Under the pieces are notes generated by a model. It saw only the letters and a program-made list of their open reading frames with translations, was not told where the DNA came from and searched no databases. The position numbers and the translations under genes were made by a program. Shown in pieces: positions 42,018 through 48,904 of a DNA stretch of 49,465 bases; the first letter of the stretch is position 1; the number at the start of each line of letters is the position of its first letter. The stretch lies in assembly GCA_043810345.1 (NCBI GenBank), contig JBDROF010000063.1, forward strand, positions 1 to 49,465, read 5' to 3'. The DNA comes from QYOJ01 sp043810345. Its GTDB lineage: Bacteria > Bacteroidota > Bacteroidia > Bacteroidales > FEN-979.

Positions 42018-44687
42018 TTAATACGCCATTTTTTTAGCTTTCTCCAGCAGCGCAGGAATAGCTGCCGGATCCTTACCTCCTGCGGTAGCAATGTGTGGCT
42101 GCCCCCCCCCGCCTCCCTGGATCTCTTTAGCCAGTTCCCGGATCAGCTGTCCGGCATGCAGGTTCTTTTCCTTTACCAGTGCATCGGAGATAGCCACCAC
42201 CAGATTTACTTTACCATCCGATTCAGAAGCCAGAACCAGGAAAAGACCAGGGATCTCATCCCTGAGCTCGAAGGCAACACCTTTCATAGTGTCCATATCC
42301 AGGTTGACTTTAACCCCCAGGAATTTGAAATCCCCGATGGTTTCAACGCTGTTTTTCAACTCTTCCTTGATCTGAGCTTGTTTCAGTTTACCGTACTCAC
42401 CGGCCGCTTTTTTCAGTTGCTGGTTCTCATCCTGAAGATGCCGGATTCCGTACATCGGATCCCTGGGATTCTTCAACGCTTCACTCACCTGGTCCAGGAG
42501 CTGTTCCCTCCCATACATATACTCTTCAGCAAGGGTTCCTGTGATGGCTTCTACCCTGCGGATGCCGGCTGCGATGGCTCCCTCGGAGATAATGCGGAAG
42601 AGTCCGATCTGTCCCGTGGAGGGAACGTGAGTTCCCCCACAGAGTTCGGTGGAGAAATCTTCCCCGAAACGGATTACCCGTACGTCGTCGCCATATTTCT
42701 CGCCAAAAAGAGCGATAGCTCCCATCTCCCTGGCTCTGGCCATGGGAACGGCCCGCTCTTCCAGTTGCAGAATGTTTTCACGAATTCTGGCATTGACCAG
42801 CTTTTCTACCTGTACAATTTGTTCCGGGGTCACTTTGGAGAAATGGGTAAAGTCGAACCGGAGCCTGGTCTCATCCACCAGGGATCCTTTTTGTTCCACT
42901 TGAGTTCCCAGTACCTTTCTCAACGCTGCATGCAGGAGGTGGGTAGCGGTATGGTTGTTAGCCGTCAACAGCCGCTTACTCCCATCCACCTCTGCGATCA
43001 CCGTTCCATCGGGATCAGAAAAAAAGCGGGAGGTGATATGGATGATCTGCTCATGCTCTCTGACGGTATCTATAATCTCGATCTTCTCTTTCCCTTTTTT
43101 CAGCCACCCCTGATCACCTACCTGTCCGCCCGACTCCGCAAAAAAGGGAGTGGACTGAAGGACCACCTGGTACCGGTCTCCACCTTTCCCCGATACCTTC
43201 CGGTACCGGGTGATCAGTGTCTCTGTTTGCAGCTCATCGTATCCCACAAACTTCGTAACCCCGGTATCCTCCTTCAACACCATCCAATCGGAAGTGTCGA
43301 GGATAGCAGCCTGGCGGGATCTGTCCTTCTGCTTCGCCATCCCTTCACGGAATCCCTCCATATCAACCGTCCATCCAATCTCCCGGGCCATAAGTTCGGT
43401 CAGGTCAATGGGAAATCCGTAAGTGTCGTATAGTTCAAATGCAAAAGCGCCTTCGATGACCTCAGGTTCCGGATCCCGGATGCCTGCTAAATGATCTTTT
43501 TTACCGGCATCTGGCATCTGGCTTCTGACATCGGTATATTGTTGAAACTTCTGTATCCCCTGCTCCAGGGTTCTCAGAAACGAAGTCTCCTCTTCCCGGA
43601 TGACATTTTCGATAAGTTGTTGCTGGGAGATCAGCTCCGGGAAAAATTTCCCCATCTGTTCAGACAGAACCCGGACCATTTCACAGATAAAAGGTTCCCG
43701 GAAGTGCAGGAAGACATATCCGAACCGTACTGCCCGGCGAAGGATCCTGCGAATCACATACCCCGCTTTAACGTTGGAGGGTAGCTGACCGTCGGCAATG
43801 GCAAATGCAATCGCACGCAGGTGATCTGCTACCACCCGCATGGCAACATCTGCTTTGGGATCCGACCCATAGTTTATTTCGGACATATGGGAGAGGGCCT
43901 TGATCAGTGGCAGAAATACATCGGTGTCGTAGTTGGACACTTTTTTCTGCAATACCATACAGAGTCGTTCGAATCCCATTCCGGTATCCACATGCTTGGC
44001 CGGCAGAGGAATCAACTTGCCATCGGTTTGCCTGTTAAATTCAATGAACACCAGGTTCCAGATCTCAATGACCAGGGGATTACCGGAGTTCACAAGTTCT
44101 CTGCCCGAAAGCGCTCTCCGTTCCTTTTCCGGTCTCAGGTCGATGTGGATCTCGGAACAGGGACCACAGGGCCCGGTATCCCCCATCTCCCAGAAGTTGT
44201 CTTTTTTGGTCCCGAAAAGGATTCTCTCTTCGGGAACCAGGGCTTTCCAATAGGTAAGAGAATCAGCATCCGCTTTCAGACTATCTGTCTTATCTCCCTC
44301 AAAAACAGTCACGTATAGTCTCTCTTTGTCAATCTGATAGATACCTGTCAGGAGTTCCCAGGCCCATTCAATAGCTTCTTTTTTAAAATAGTCCCCAAAC
44401 GACCAGTTGCCGAGCATCTCAAACATGGTATGATGATAGGTGTCGTGCCCGACCTCTTCCAGGTCGTTGTGCTTGCCTGAAACCCGCAGACATTTCTGGG
44501 TATCGGCGATCCGCCTGCTGGTGGCTTCCTTGTTCCCGAGAAAAATATCTTTGAACTGGTTCATGCCTGCATTGGTGAACATCAGGGTCGGGTCATCCTT
44601 AATCACCATGGATGCACTGGGAACAATGTGATGTTGCTTGGACCTGAAAAAATCAAGAAATGTTTGTCGTACGTTGGAGGAATCCAT
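42018..44687 (-). CDS. alaS: Alanyl-tRNA synthetase
   Basis: The 889-residue protein has all AlaRS parts: the catalytic domain starting RQTFLDFFRSKQHHIVPSAS, the class II motif LMFTNAGMNQFKDIFLG, the editing domain with HTATHLLHAALRKVLG and CGGTHVPSTGQIG, and a DHHA1-type C-terminus ending in the glycine run IQGGGGGQPHIATAGG. It charges tRNA-Ala and clears Ser/Gly mischarging. A heptamer tract (43471-43540) encodes residues about 383-406 (SQMPDAGKKDHLAGIRDPEP), a region with no conserved counterpart between the helical tRNA-binding part and FELYDTYGFP. The rest appears intact and functional. Confidence 0.95.
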   Translation of the reverse strand: MDSSNVRQTFLDFFRSKQHHIVPSASMVIKDDPTLMFTNAGMNQFKDIFLGNKEATSRRIADTQKCLRVSGKHNDLEEVGHDTYHHTMFEMLGNWSFGDYFKKEAIEWAWELLTGIYQIDKERLYVTVFEGDKTDSLKADADSLTYWKALVPEERILFGTKKDNFWEMGDTGPCGPCSEIHIDLRPEKERRALSGRELVNSGNPLVIEIWNLVFIEFNRQTDGKLIPLPAKHVDTGMGFERLCMVLQKKVSNYDTDVFLPLIKALSHMSEINYGSDPKADVAMRVVADHLRAIAFAIADGQLPSNVKAGYVIRRILRRAVRFGYVFLHFREPFICEMVRVLSEQMGKFFPELISQQQLIENVIREEETSFLRTLEQGIQKFQQYTDVRSQMPDAGKKDHLAGIRDPEPEVIEGAFAFELYDTYGFPIDLTELMAREIGWTVDMEGFREGMAKQKDRSRQAAILDTSDWMVLKEDTGVTKFVGYDELQTETLITRYRKVSGKGGDRYQVVLQSTPFFAESGGQVGDQGWLKKGKEKIEIIDTVREHEQIIHITSRFFSDPDGTVIAEVDGSKRLLTANNHTATHLLHAALRKVLGTQVEQKGSLVDETRLRFDFTHFSKVTPEQIVQVEKLVNARIRENILQLEERAVPMARAREMGAIALFGEKYGDDVRVIRFGEDFSTELCGGTHVPSTGQIGLFRIISEGAIAAGIRRVEAITGTLAEEYMYGREQLLDQVSEALKNPRDPMYGIRHLQDENQQLKKAAGEYGKLKQAQIKEELKNSVETIGDFKFLGVKVNLDMDTMKGVAFELRDEIPGLFLVLASESDGKVNLVVAISDALVKEKNLHAGQLIRELAKEIQGGGGGQPHIATAGGKDPAAIPALLEKAKKMAY
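43471..43540 (-). repeat. Paired heptamer tract inside alaS
   Basis: On the plus strand GGATCCC and GGATGCC (43471-43484) are separated by 21 bases from four units in the opposite sense: GGCATCT twice, GGCTTCT and GACATCG (43506-43533), then GTATATT. The element stays in frame. The two arms are partly inverted copies, like the one in nadE. Confidence 0.65.
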
Positions 44688-44768
44688 TTAAATATAAGAT
44701 TAACAGGGATTTAGCATGGCTTTACAAAAATTCGACAGGGAAACCAGTTACAAAGTTAATTATTTACT

Positions 44769-44776
44769 TATTTTTG
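44769..44776 (+). promoter_or_regulatory. -7 box (TATTTTTG) before the M23 peptidase gene
   Basis: TATTTTTG fits TAnnTTTG and lies 47 bases before the ATG at 44823, in the gap divergent from alaS. No -33 partner was found. Confidence 0.4.
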
Positions 44777-44822
44777 CACCTGTTAGCCCCTCTGTTTTGA
44801 TTGATTCTTTACAGGTCTGCCA

Positions 44823-45794
44823 ATGAGCAAGGTTAAATACCGTTTCAATAAGCACTCGTTGACATTTGACAGGGTTCAGCCCACCCTCAAAAAACGCCTG
44901 CTGGTCTTCTTGTCGCACATCAGTACAGGGGTTGTTTTTGCTGCCGTCATCCTCGTCCTGGTTTACAATTTTGTGGATTCGCCCAAAGAGAAAGCCCAGA
45001 AACGGGAGATTTCCCAGTTACAGTTACAGTACGAGATCCTGAACGAACAGCTTGGCAAATTTACCATGGTACTGAAGGACCTTCAGGAACGGGACGACAA
45101 TATCTATCGCGTGATCTTTGAAGCCGAACCAATCCCCTCACCTATCCGGGAAGCTGGCATTGGTGGGATCGACCGCTATGAACGACTGAAAGGATATACC
45201 AACTCCGAGATTATCAGCGAAACGCATGAAAAGATAGACATGATCATGGGGCAGTTGTATGTGCAGTCCAAATCGCTGGATGAGGTTTTTGCCATGGCCA
45301 AGAATAAAGAGAATATGCTGGCCAGCATCCCTGCCATCCAGCCGGTCAGCAACAAGGACCTGACCCGGATCGGATCCTATTTCGGCACGCGGATGGATCC
45401 TTTTTACAAGGTAAAGAAGTTTCATGAAGGCGTTGATTTTACGGCGCCTGTCGGGACGGAGATTTATGCCTCCGGAAATGGGGTGGTGATCAAAGCCAAC
45501 CGGAATTTCAGTGGGTATGGGAACCAGGTGATCATTGACCATGGCTATACCTATACCACCCTTTATGCACATCTGTCAAAGATCCTGGTACGACAGGGTG
45601 AAAAAGTAAAACGAGGACAGGTGATCGGACTCATTGGGAACACCGGAAAATCAACCGCTCCACACCTGCATTACGAAATCCGTAAAAATCAACGCGCCGT
45701 AAACCCGATCTATTTTTTCTACAGCGATATTACGCCGGAACAGTTCGAGTTGATGCTGGAACTCTCTGCGCGCCCATCACAGTCAATGGATTAA
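44823..45794 (+). CDS. M23 family metallopeptidase, membrane-anchored cell-wall hydrolase
   Basis: The 323-residue protein has one membrane helix (residues about 26-48, then FVDSPKEK), a coiled-coil stretch (about 53-95) and a C-terminal LytM/M23 domain. Zinc ligands are visible: His201 and Asp205 in FHEGVDF, and His283 with His281 in PHLHYE. This family cuts peptidoglycan cross-links or acts as an activator of other wall enzymes. The lack of a cleavable signal suggests it stays in the inner membrane facing the periplasm. A MerR-type regulator begins 17 bases after the stop. Confidence 0.9.
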   Translation: MSKVKYRFNKHSLTFDRVQPTLKKRLLVFLSHISTGVVFAAVILVLVYNFVDSPKEKAQKREISQLQLQYEILNEQLGKFTMVLKDLQERDDNIYRVIFEAEPIPSPIREAGIGGIDRYERLKGYTNSEIISETHEKIDMIMGQLYVQSKSLDEVFAMAKNKENMLASIPAIQPVSNKDLTRIGSYFGTRMDPFYKVKKFHEGVDFTAPVGTEIYASGNGVVIKANRNFSGYGNQVIIDHGYTYTTLYAHLSKILVRQGEKVKRGQVIGLIGNTGKSTAPHLHYEIRKNQRAVNPIYFFYSDITPEQFELMLELSARPSQSMD

Positions 45795-45810
45795 TCAATC
45801 TGTTAATCCC

Positions 45811-46146
45811 ATGCTGAATACCCGGAAACGCATCGAAAAGGTTTACTACTCCATCGGAGAAGTTGCTGAACTGTTTGAGGTGAATGCTTCGCTTATCCGA
45901 TATTGGGAGAAAGAGTTCAATATCCTCAGGCCCAGGAAGAACAAGAAGGGAAACAGGATCTATACCAAAGAAGACCTGGAGCAGCTGCGGATTATCTATC
46001 ACCTCGTCAAGGAGAGGGGATATACCCTGCAGGGGGCCAAGGAGAAAATCCGTCAGAACCGCGATGACGTGACCAGGAATGTAGAGATCACCGACACCCT
46101 GGCACGCCTCAAAGAGTTCCTTCTGGAGCTGAAGAAAGATCTTTAG
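45811..46146 (+). CDS. MerR family transcriptional regulator
   Basis: The 111-residue protein has a MerR winged helix-turn-helix at its N-terminus: YYSIGEVAELFEVNASLIRY, then WEKEFNILRPRKNKKGNRIY and YTKEDLEQLRIIYHLVKERG. A short helical C-terminus follows with no metal-binding Cys residues. Such small MerR proteins are common beside M23 genes in Bacteroidota; the targets are not known. It is followed five bases later by an alkyltransferase-like gene, so the three genes probably form one unit. Confidence 0.88.
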   Translation: MLNTRKRIEKVYYSIGEVAELFEVNASLIRYWEKEFNILRPRKNKKGNRIYTKEDLEQLRIIYHLVKERGYTLQGAKEKIRQNRDDVTRNVEITDTLARLKEFLLELKKDL

Positions 46147-46151
46147 CAGTT

Positions 46152-46526
46152 GTGAATCACTTTTTTTTTAAATCAGTATATGATGTGGTCAGGCTGATTC
46201 CTTTCGGCCGTGTAACCTCCTATGGAGCCATTGCCGAATACCTTGGCTCGAGGGGATCGGCACGCATGGTGGGCTGGGCCATGAACGCTTCCCACTCAGA
46301 GGTGATCAATCTACCGGCTCACCGGGTTGTAAACCGTAACGGAATGCTAACCGGGAAACGACATTTTGGCGCACCCGGTATCATGGAACAGTTATTGAAA
46401 AGCGAAGGGATCGAGGTCGAAGGTGATCAGATAGTTAACTTCGAGAAGTACTTCTGGAACCCCCTTACTGAATTACGAATGACGAATTACGAACCGGAGC
46501 GAAGCGGAGCTCGGCGAAGCCAATGA
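46152..46526 (+). CDS. Alkyltransferase-like protein (ATL) with PAHR in place of PCHR
   Basis: The 124-residue protein starts at GTG. It is the DNA-binding domain of O6-alkylguanine-DNA alkyltransferase: IPFGRVTSYGAIAEYLG, ARMVGWAMNAS and LPAHRVVNRNG. The active Cys of the PCHR motif is Ala56, so it cannot remove the alkyl group itself. ATL proteins of this kind bind alkylated guanine and hand it to nucleotide excision repair. Arg38 and Tyr24 of the base-flipping machinery are retained. The last 20 or so residues (from LTELRMTNYEP on) come from a repeat tract and are probably not original. Confidence 0.85.
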   Translation: MNHFFFKSVYDVVRLIPFGRVTSYGAIAEYLGSRGSARMVGWAMNASHSEVINLPAHRVVNRNGMLTGKRHFGAPGIMEQLLKSEGIEVEGDQIVNFEKYFWNPLTELRMTNYEPERSGARRSQ

Positions 46527-46533
46527 CGAATTA
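46473..46533 (+). repeat. Heptamer-based repeat tract at the 3' end of the ATL gene
   Basis: TTACGAA, TGACGAA and TTACGAA run at 46473-46493 with a 7-bp period, then a GC-rich core (CCGGAGCGAAGCGGAGC) and another ATGACGAATTA copy at 46513-46523. It supplies the last codons and the stop of the ATL gene. Confidence 0.6.
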
Positions 46534-46563
46534 TTTGACTCTCATGACCAAATCTCAACACCA

Positions 46564-46946
46564 ATGAACATCACCAAAGACACTATCCTCTCCGCCCTGA
46601 AGCACGTCATGGACCCGGATCTCGGAAAGGACCTTGTGACGTTGAACTCACTTCACGCGTGACCAGCCGGCGCAAAGAGACCGACGTGATGCTGAAGGAG
46701 GTCAGGAATATCATTGCGGTCGGATCCGGGAAGGGAGGCGTAGGGAAATCAACGGTGGCTGTCAATCTGGCAGTAGCCCTGGCCAGGGCGGGCGCCCGGG
46801 TTGGATTGATCGATGCCGATATCTACGGTCCGTCCATTCCGATGATGTTCGGACTGGTGGATTTCCGCCCATCGGGAAATAACAAGGGAGAGAAGATGAT
46901 CATCCAGCCTGTGGAGAAATTTGGTTTTCAACATAGAAGCGAATAG
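46564..46946 (+). pseudogene. Broken Mrp/ApbC iron-sulfur carrier ATPase gene
   Basis: The gene opens MNITKDTILSALKHVMDPDL, then GKDLVTLN, the start of the N-terminal DUF59/MIP18-like domain. About 130 bases are then missing and the frame shifts. The next recognisable segment is VTSRRKETDVMLKEVRN, then IIAVGSGKGGVGKSTVAVNL, with an intact deviant Walker A motif, and ADIYGPSIPMMFGL. The sequence ends at EKFGFQHRSE* where a heptamer tract (46939-46962) replaces the rest. More than 200 C-terminal residues, with the CxxC cluster site, are lost. Mrp normally delivers Fe-S clusters, and a NifU-like scaffold gene follows directly, as usual in Bacteroidota. A second intact copy elsewhere would be expected. 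Confidence 0.85.
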
Positions 46947-46962
46947 CGAACAGCGAAAAGCG
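46939..46962 (+). repeat. Heptamer tandem tract truncating mrp
   Basis: GCGAATA, GCGAACA, GCGAAAA and GCG repeat with a 7-bp period. The first unit contains the stop codon of the mrp remnant, and the promoter box of the NifU-like gene lies nine bases after the tract. Confidence 0.6.
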
Positions 46963-46970
46963 TTTTTTAT

Positions 46971-46978
46971 TATTTTTG
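46971..46978 (+). promoter_or_regulatory. -7 box (TATTTTTG) before the NifU-like gene
   Basis: TATTTTTG fits TAnnTTTG and lies 23 bases before the ATG at 47002. It shows the NifU-like gene keeps its own promoter even though mrp is broken. Confidence 0.45.
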
Positions 46979-47001
46979 CATCCTAAAAGAAAGTTACCAC
47001 G

Positions 47002-47247
47002 ATGTCAGAAAACCAAGAACTTGAACTGAAAGTAAAGAATGTCCTGGATCAGATCCGACCATATTTGCAGGCTGATGGTGGTGATGTGGAATTTGTGGAT
47101 CTCTCTGAGGATAATATCGTAAGTGTACGGTTAACCGGGATGTGCGGTAGTTGCCCGCACAGCCAGATGACCCTGAAAAACGGGATCGAAACGGCAATGA
47201 TCCGGGCTGTCCCCGAGGTCAAATCGGTAGAATCGGTGATCATGTAG
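47002..47247 (+). CDS. NifU C-terminal domain-type iron-sulfur scaffold (Nfu)
   Basis: The 81-residue protein is the stand-alone Nfu domain that binds an iron-sulfur cluster through GMCGSCPHS, with Cys48 and Cys51. It receives clusters from a scaffold and transfers them to target apoproteins. QADGGDVEFVDL is the other conserved element. It would normally act with Mrp/ApbC, the gene remnant just upstream. Its stop codon lies in a hairpin shared with the convergent nadE. Confidence 0.92.
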   Translation: MSENQELELKVKNVLDQIRPYLQADGGDVEFVDLSEDNIVSVRLTGMCGSCPHSQMTLKNGIETAMIRAVPEVKSVESVIM

Positions 47248-47260
47248 GGTCGCCCCTACA
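47243..47260. terminator. Bidirectional hairpin overlapping the stops of the NifU-like gene and nadE
   Basis: TGTAGGG (47243-47249) and CCCTACA (47254-47260) form a 7-bp stem with a 4-base loop (TCGC). The stem holds both stop codons, TAG on the plus strand at 47245-47247 and TAG on the minus strand at 47258-47256, so one symmetric element ends both convergent genes. No T run follows. Confidence 0.5.
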
Positions 47261-48896
47261 GGTATTTCCCCACGATCGGCATCCTTCGACCCATGCCGAA
47301 GGCTTTGGGGGAGACGCGTAGAATAGGAGGGGTCTGATGCCGTTTCCATTCACTGCCATTCACCAGCCCCAGAACCCTCTTCACCACCTCCGGGTCAAAC
47401 CCCATGGAGGTTAATTCCCTCGGCCCCTTTCGCTCTTCAATGTAATGAAAGAGGATCTGATCCAGCAACTCATAGTCGGGCAGTGAATCGGCATCCTTTT
47501 GATCCGGGCGGAGCTCGGCTGAAGGGGGCTTTGTCAGCGTGTTCAGAGGGATTACCTCGCTGGAACGGTTTATGTACCGGGCCAGTTCAAAGACCTGGGT
47601 TTTGTAAATATCTCCAAGTACTGAGATCCCCCCGCACATATCTCCATAGAGGGTTCCATATCCCACGGCCGCTTCACTTTTATTACTGGTATTCAGAAGG
47701 ATATAGCCAAACTTATTGGCCATGGCCATCAGGATGACAGCCCGGAGACGTGCCTGGATATTTTCTTCAGTGAGATTGAATGAAATTCCTTTGAATAAGG
47801 GATCCATGGAATTCTCCACGGCGGTGAATGATTCATCGATAGGGATGATGTCGTAAGAAACCTGTAGGTTTTCTGCCAGTTGGCACGCATCCGTGAGGCT
47901 GTGTTCCGAGGAGTACCTGGAGGGAAGGAGGAGCGCCCTGATCTGTTCACTCCCCAGAGCTTCAGCAGCCAGGACTAATGTAACCGCAGAATCAATCCCT
48001 CCGCTCAGACCCAGGATCGCTTTGGAAAATCCCATTTTGGAAAAATAGTCCCGGATGCCCATTTTAAGGGCTTCGTGGATCAACTCGGTTTCGGATGCCG
48101 GATGCCGGATGCCGGGTACGGTATCCGGCATCAATTGGGTCTCCAGATCAAAAACCTGAAGATCCTCCTCAAACCGTTTCAACTCGCCAGCCAGGGAACC
48201 GTCAGACCTGATCACCATCGATCCGCCGTCAAAGAGCAATTCGGTCTGACCACCTACCTGGTTCACATAAACTACCGGAAGATGGTATTGCTTCGCATTC
48301 CGGGAGAGGATGTCCCGGCGGATCGCAGGTTGGTTATAGTGAAACGGGGAAGCCGCTACATTGATGATCACATGGGGTTGCAACTGGATCAGCTCTTCCA
48401 TTGGATTTCTGACGTACAAGGGATAATCCTCCACATTCCACAGATCTTCGCAGATGGTCAGGGCAAAACGGGTTCCCAGGTAGTCGATGACCTGATAGGG
48501 TGTCCGGTTTGGTTCAAAATACCGGTATTCATCAAATACATCATAGGTGGGGAGGAGGGTCTTGTGGGCCATCCCCATCACCTGGCCGTTGGCAAGAAAA
48601 AAGGCGGTGTTGTAAAGAGGTTTTCCTTTCTCTCCTGGATTCTTTGAAGGAGCTCCGACTATAGCGGCAATACCTTTACAATCAACGGCAATCAGTTCGA
48701 TAGCTTCACGGCAGGAATAATGAAAATCAACAAATTCCAGAAAATCGCGTGGAGGATAACCGCAAACAGACAATTCAGGAAAGACTACCAGGTTGGCGCC
48801 AGCCTCACGGCCCCTGGCTATAGCATCCCGGATCAGGCCGGTGTTGTATTCAAAATTGCCAACAATATAGTTCTGCTGTACCAGTGCTACCTTCAT
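47256..48896 (-). CDS. nadE: Glutamine-dependent NAD+ synthetase
   Basis: The 546-residue protein joins an N-terminal nitrilase-type glutaminase to a C-terminal NAD synthetase. The glutaminase triad is Glu41 (VFPELSVCGYPP), Lys112 (AHKTLLPTYDVFDE) and Cys149 (ALTICEDLW). The synthetase P-loop is LGLSGGIDSAV at about residue 296. It makes NAD from nicotinic acid adenine dinucleotide, ATP and glutamine. A heptamer tract (48093-48132) encodes residues about 256-269 (PDTVPGIRHPASE), exactly in the linker between the two domains, so it is probably tolerated. Its stop lies in a hairpin shared with the NifU-like gene. Confidence 0.94.
   Translation of the reverse strand: MKVALVQQNYIVGNFEYNTGLIRDAIARGREAGANLVVFPELSVCGYPPRDFLEFVDFHYSCREAIELIAVDCKGIAAIVGAPSKNPGEKGKPLYNTAFFLANGQVMGMAHKTLLPTYDVFDEYRYFEPNRTPYQVIDYLGTRFALTICEDLWNVEDYPLYVRNPMEELIQLQPHVIINVAASPFHYNQPAIRRDILSRNAKQYHLPVVYVNQVGGQTELLFDGGSMVIRSDGSLAGELKRFEEDLQVFDLETQLMPDTVPGIRHPASETELIHEALKMGIRDYFSKMGFSKAILGLSGGIDSAVTLVLAAEALGSEQIRALLLPSRYSSEHSLTDACQLAENLQVSYDIIPIDESFTAVENSMDPLFKGISFNLTEENIQARLRAVILMAMANKFGYILLNTSNKSEAAVGYGTLYGDMCGGISVLGDIYKTQVFELARYINRSSEVIPLNTLTKPPSAELRPDQKDADSLPDYELLDQILFHYIEERKGPRELTSMGFDPEVVKRVLGLVNGSEWKRHQTPPILRVSPKAFGMGRRMPIVGKYL
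48093..48132 (-). repeat. Palindromic heptamer tract in the interdomain linker of nadE
   Basis: On the plus strand GGATGCC occurs three times in a row (48093-48113), then GGGTACG, GTATCCG and GCATC. GATGCCGGATGCC (48101-48113) pairs with GGTATCCGGCATC (48120-48132) over 13 bases with one G-T pair and a 6-base loop. The element is in frame. Confidence 0.75.
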
Positions 48897-48904
48897 ACCC
48901 TTGT

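Noticed and set aside
42093..43433. Long 446-codon open frame antisense to alaS
   Set aside because: alaS on the other strand has every conserved AlaRS motif. The antisense frame shows no domain and arises from codon bias of alaS.
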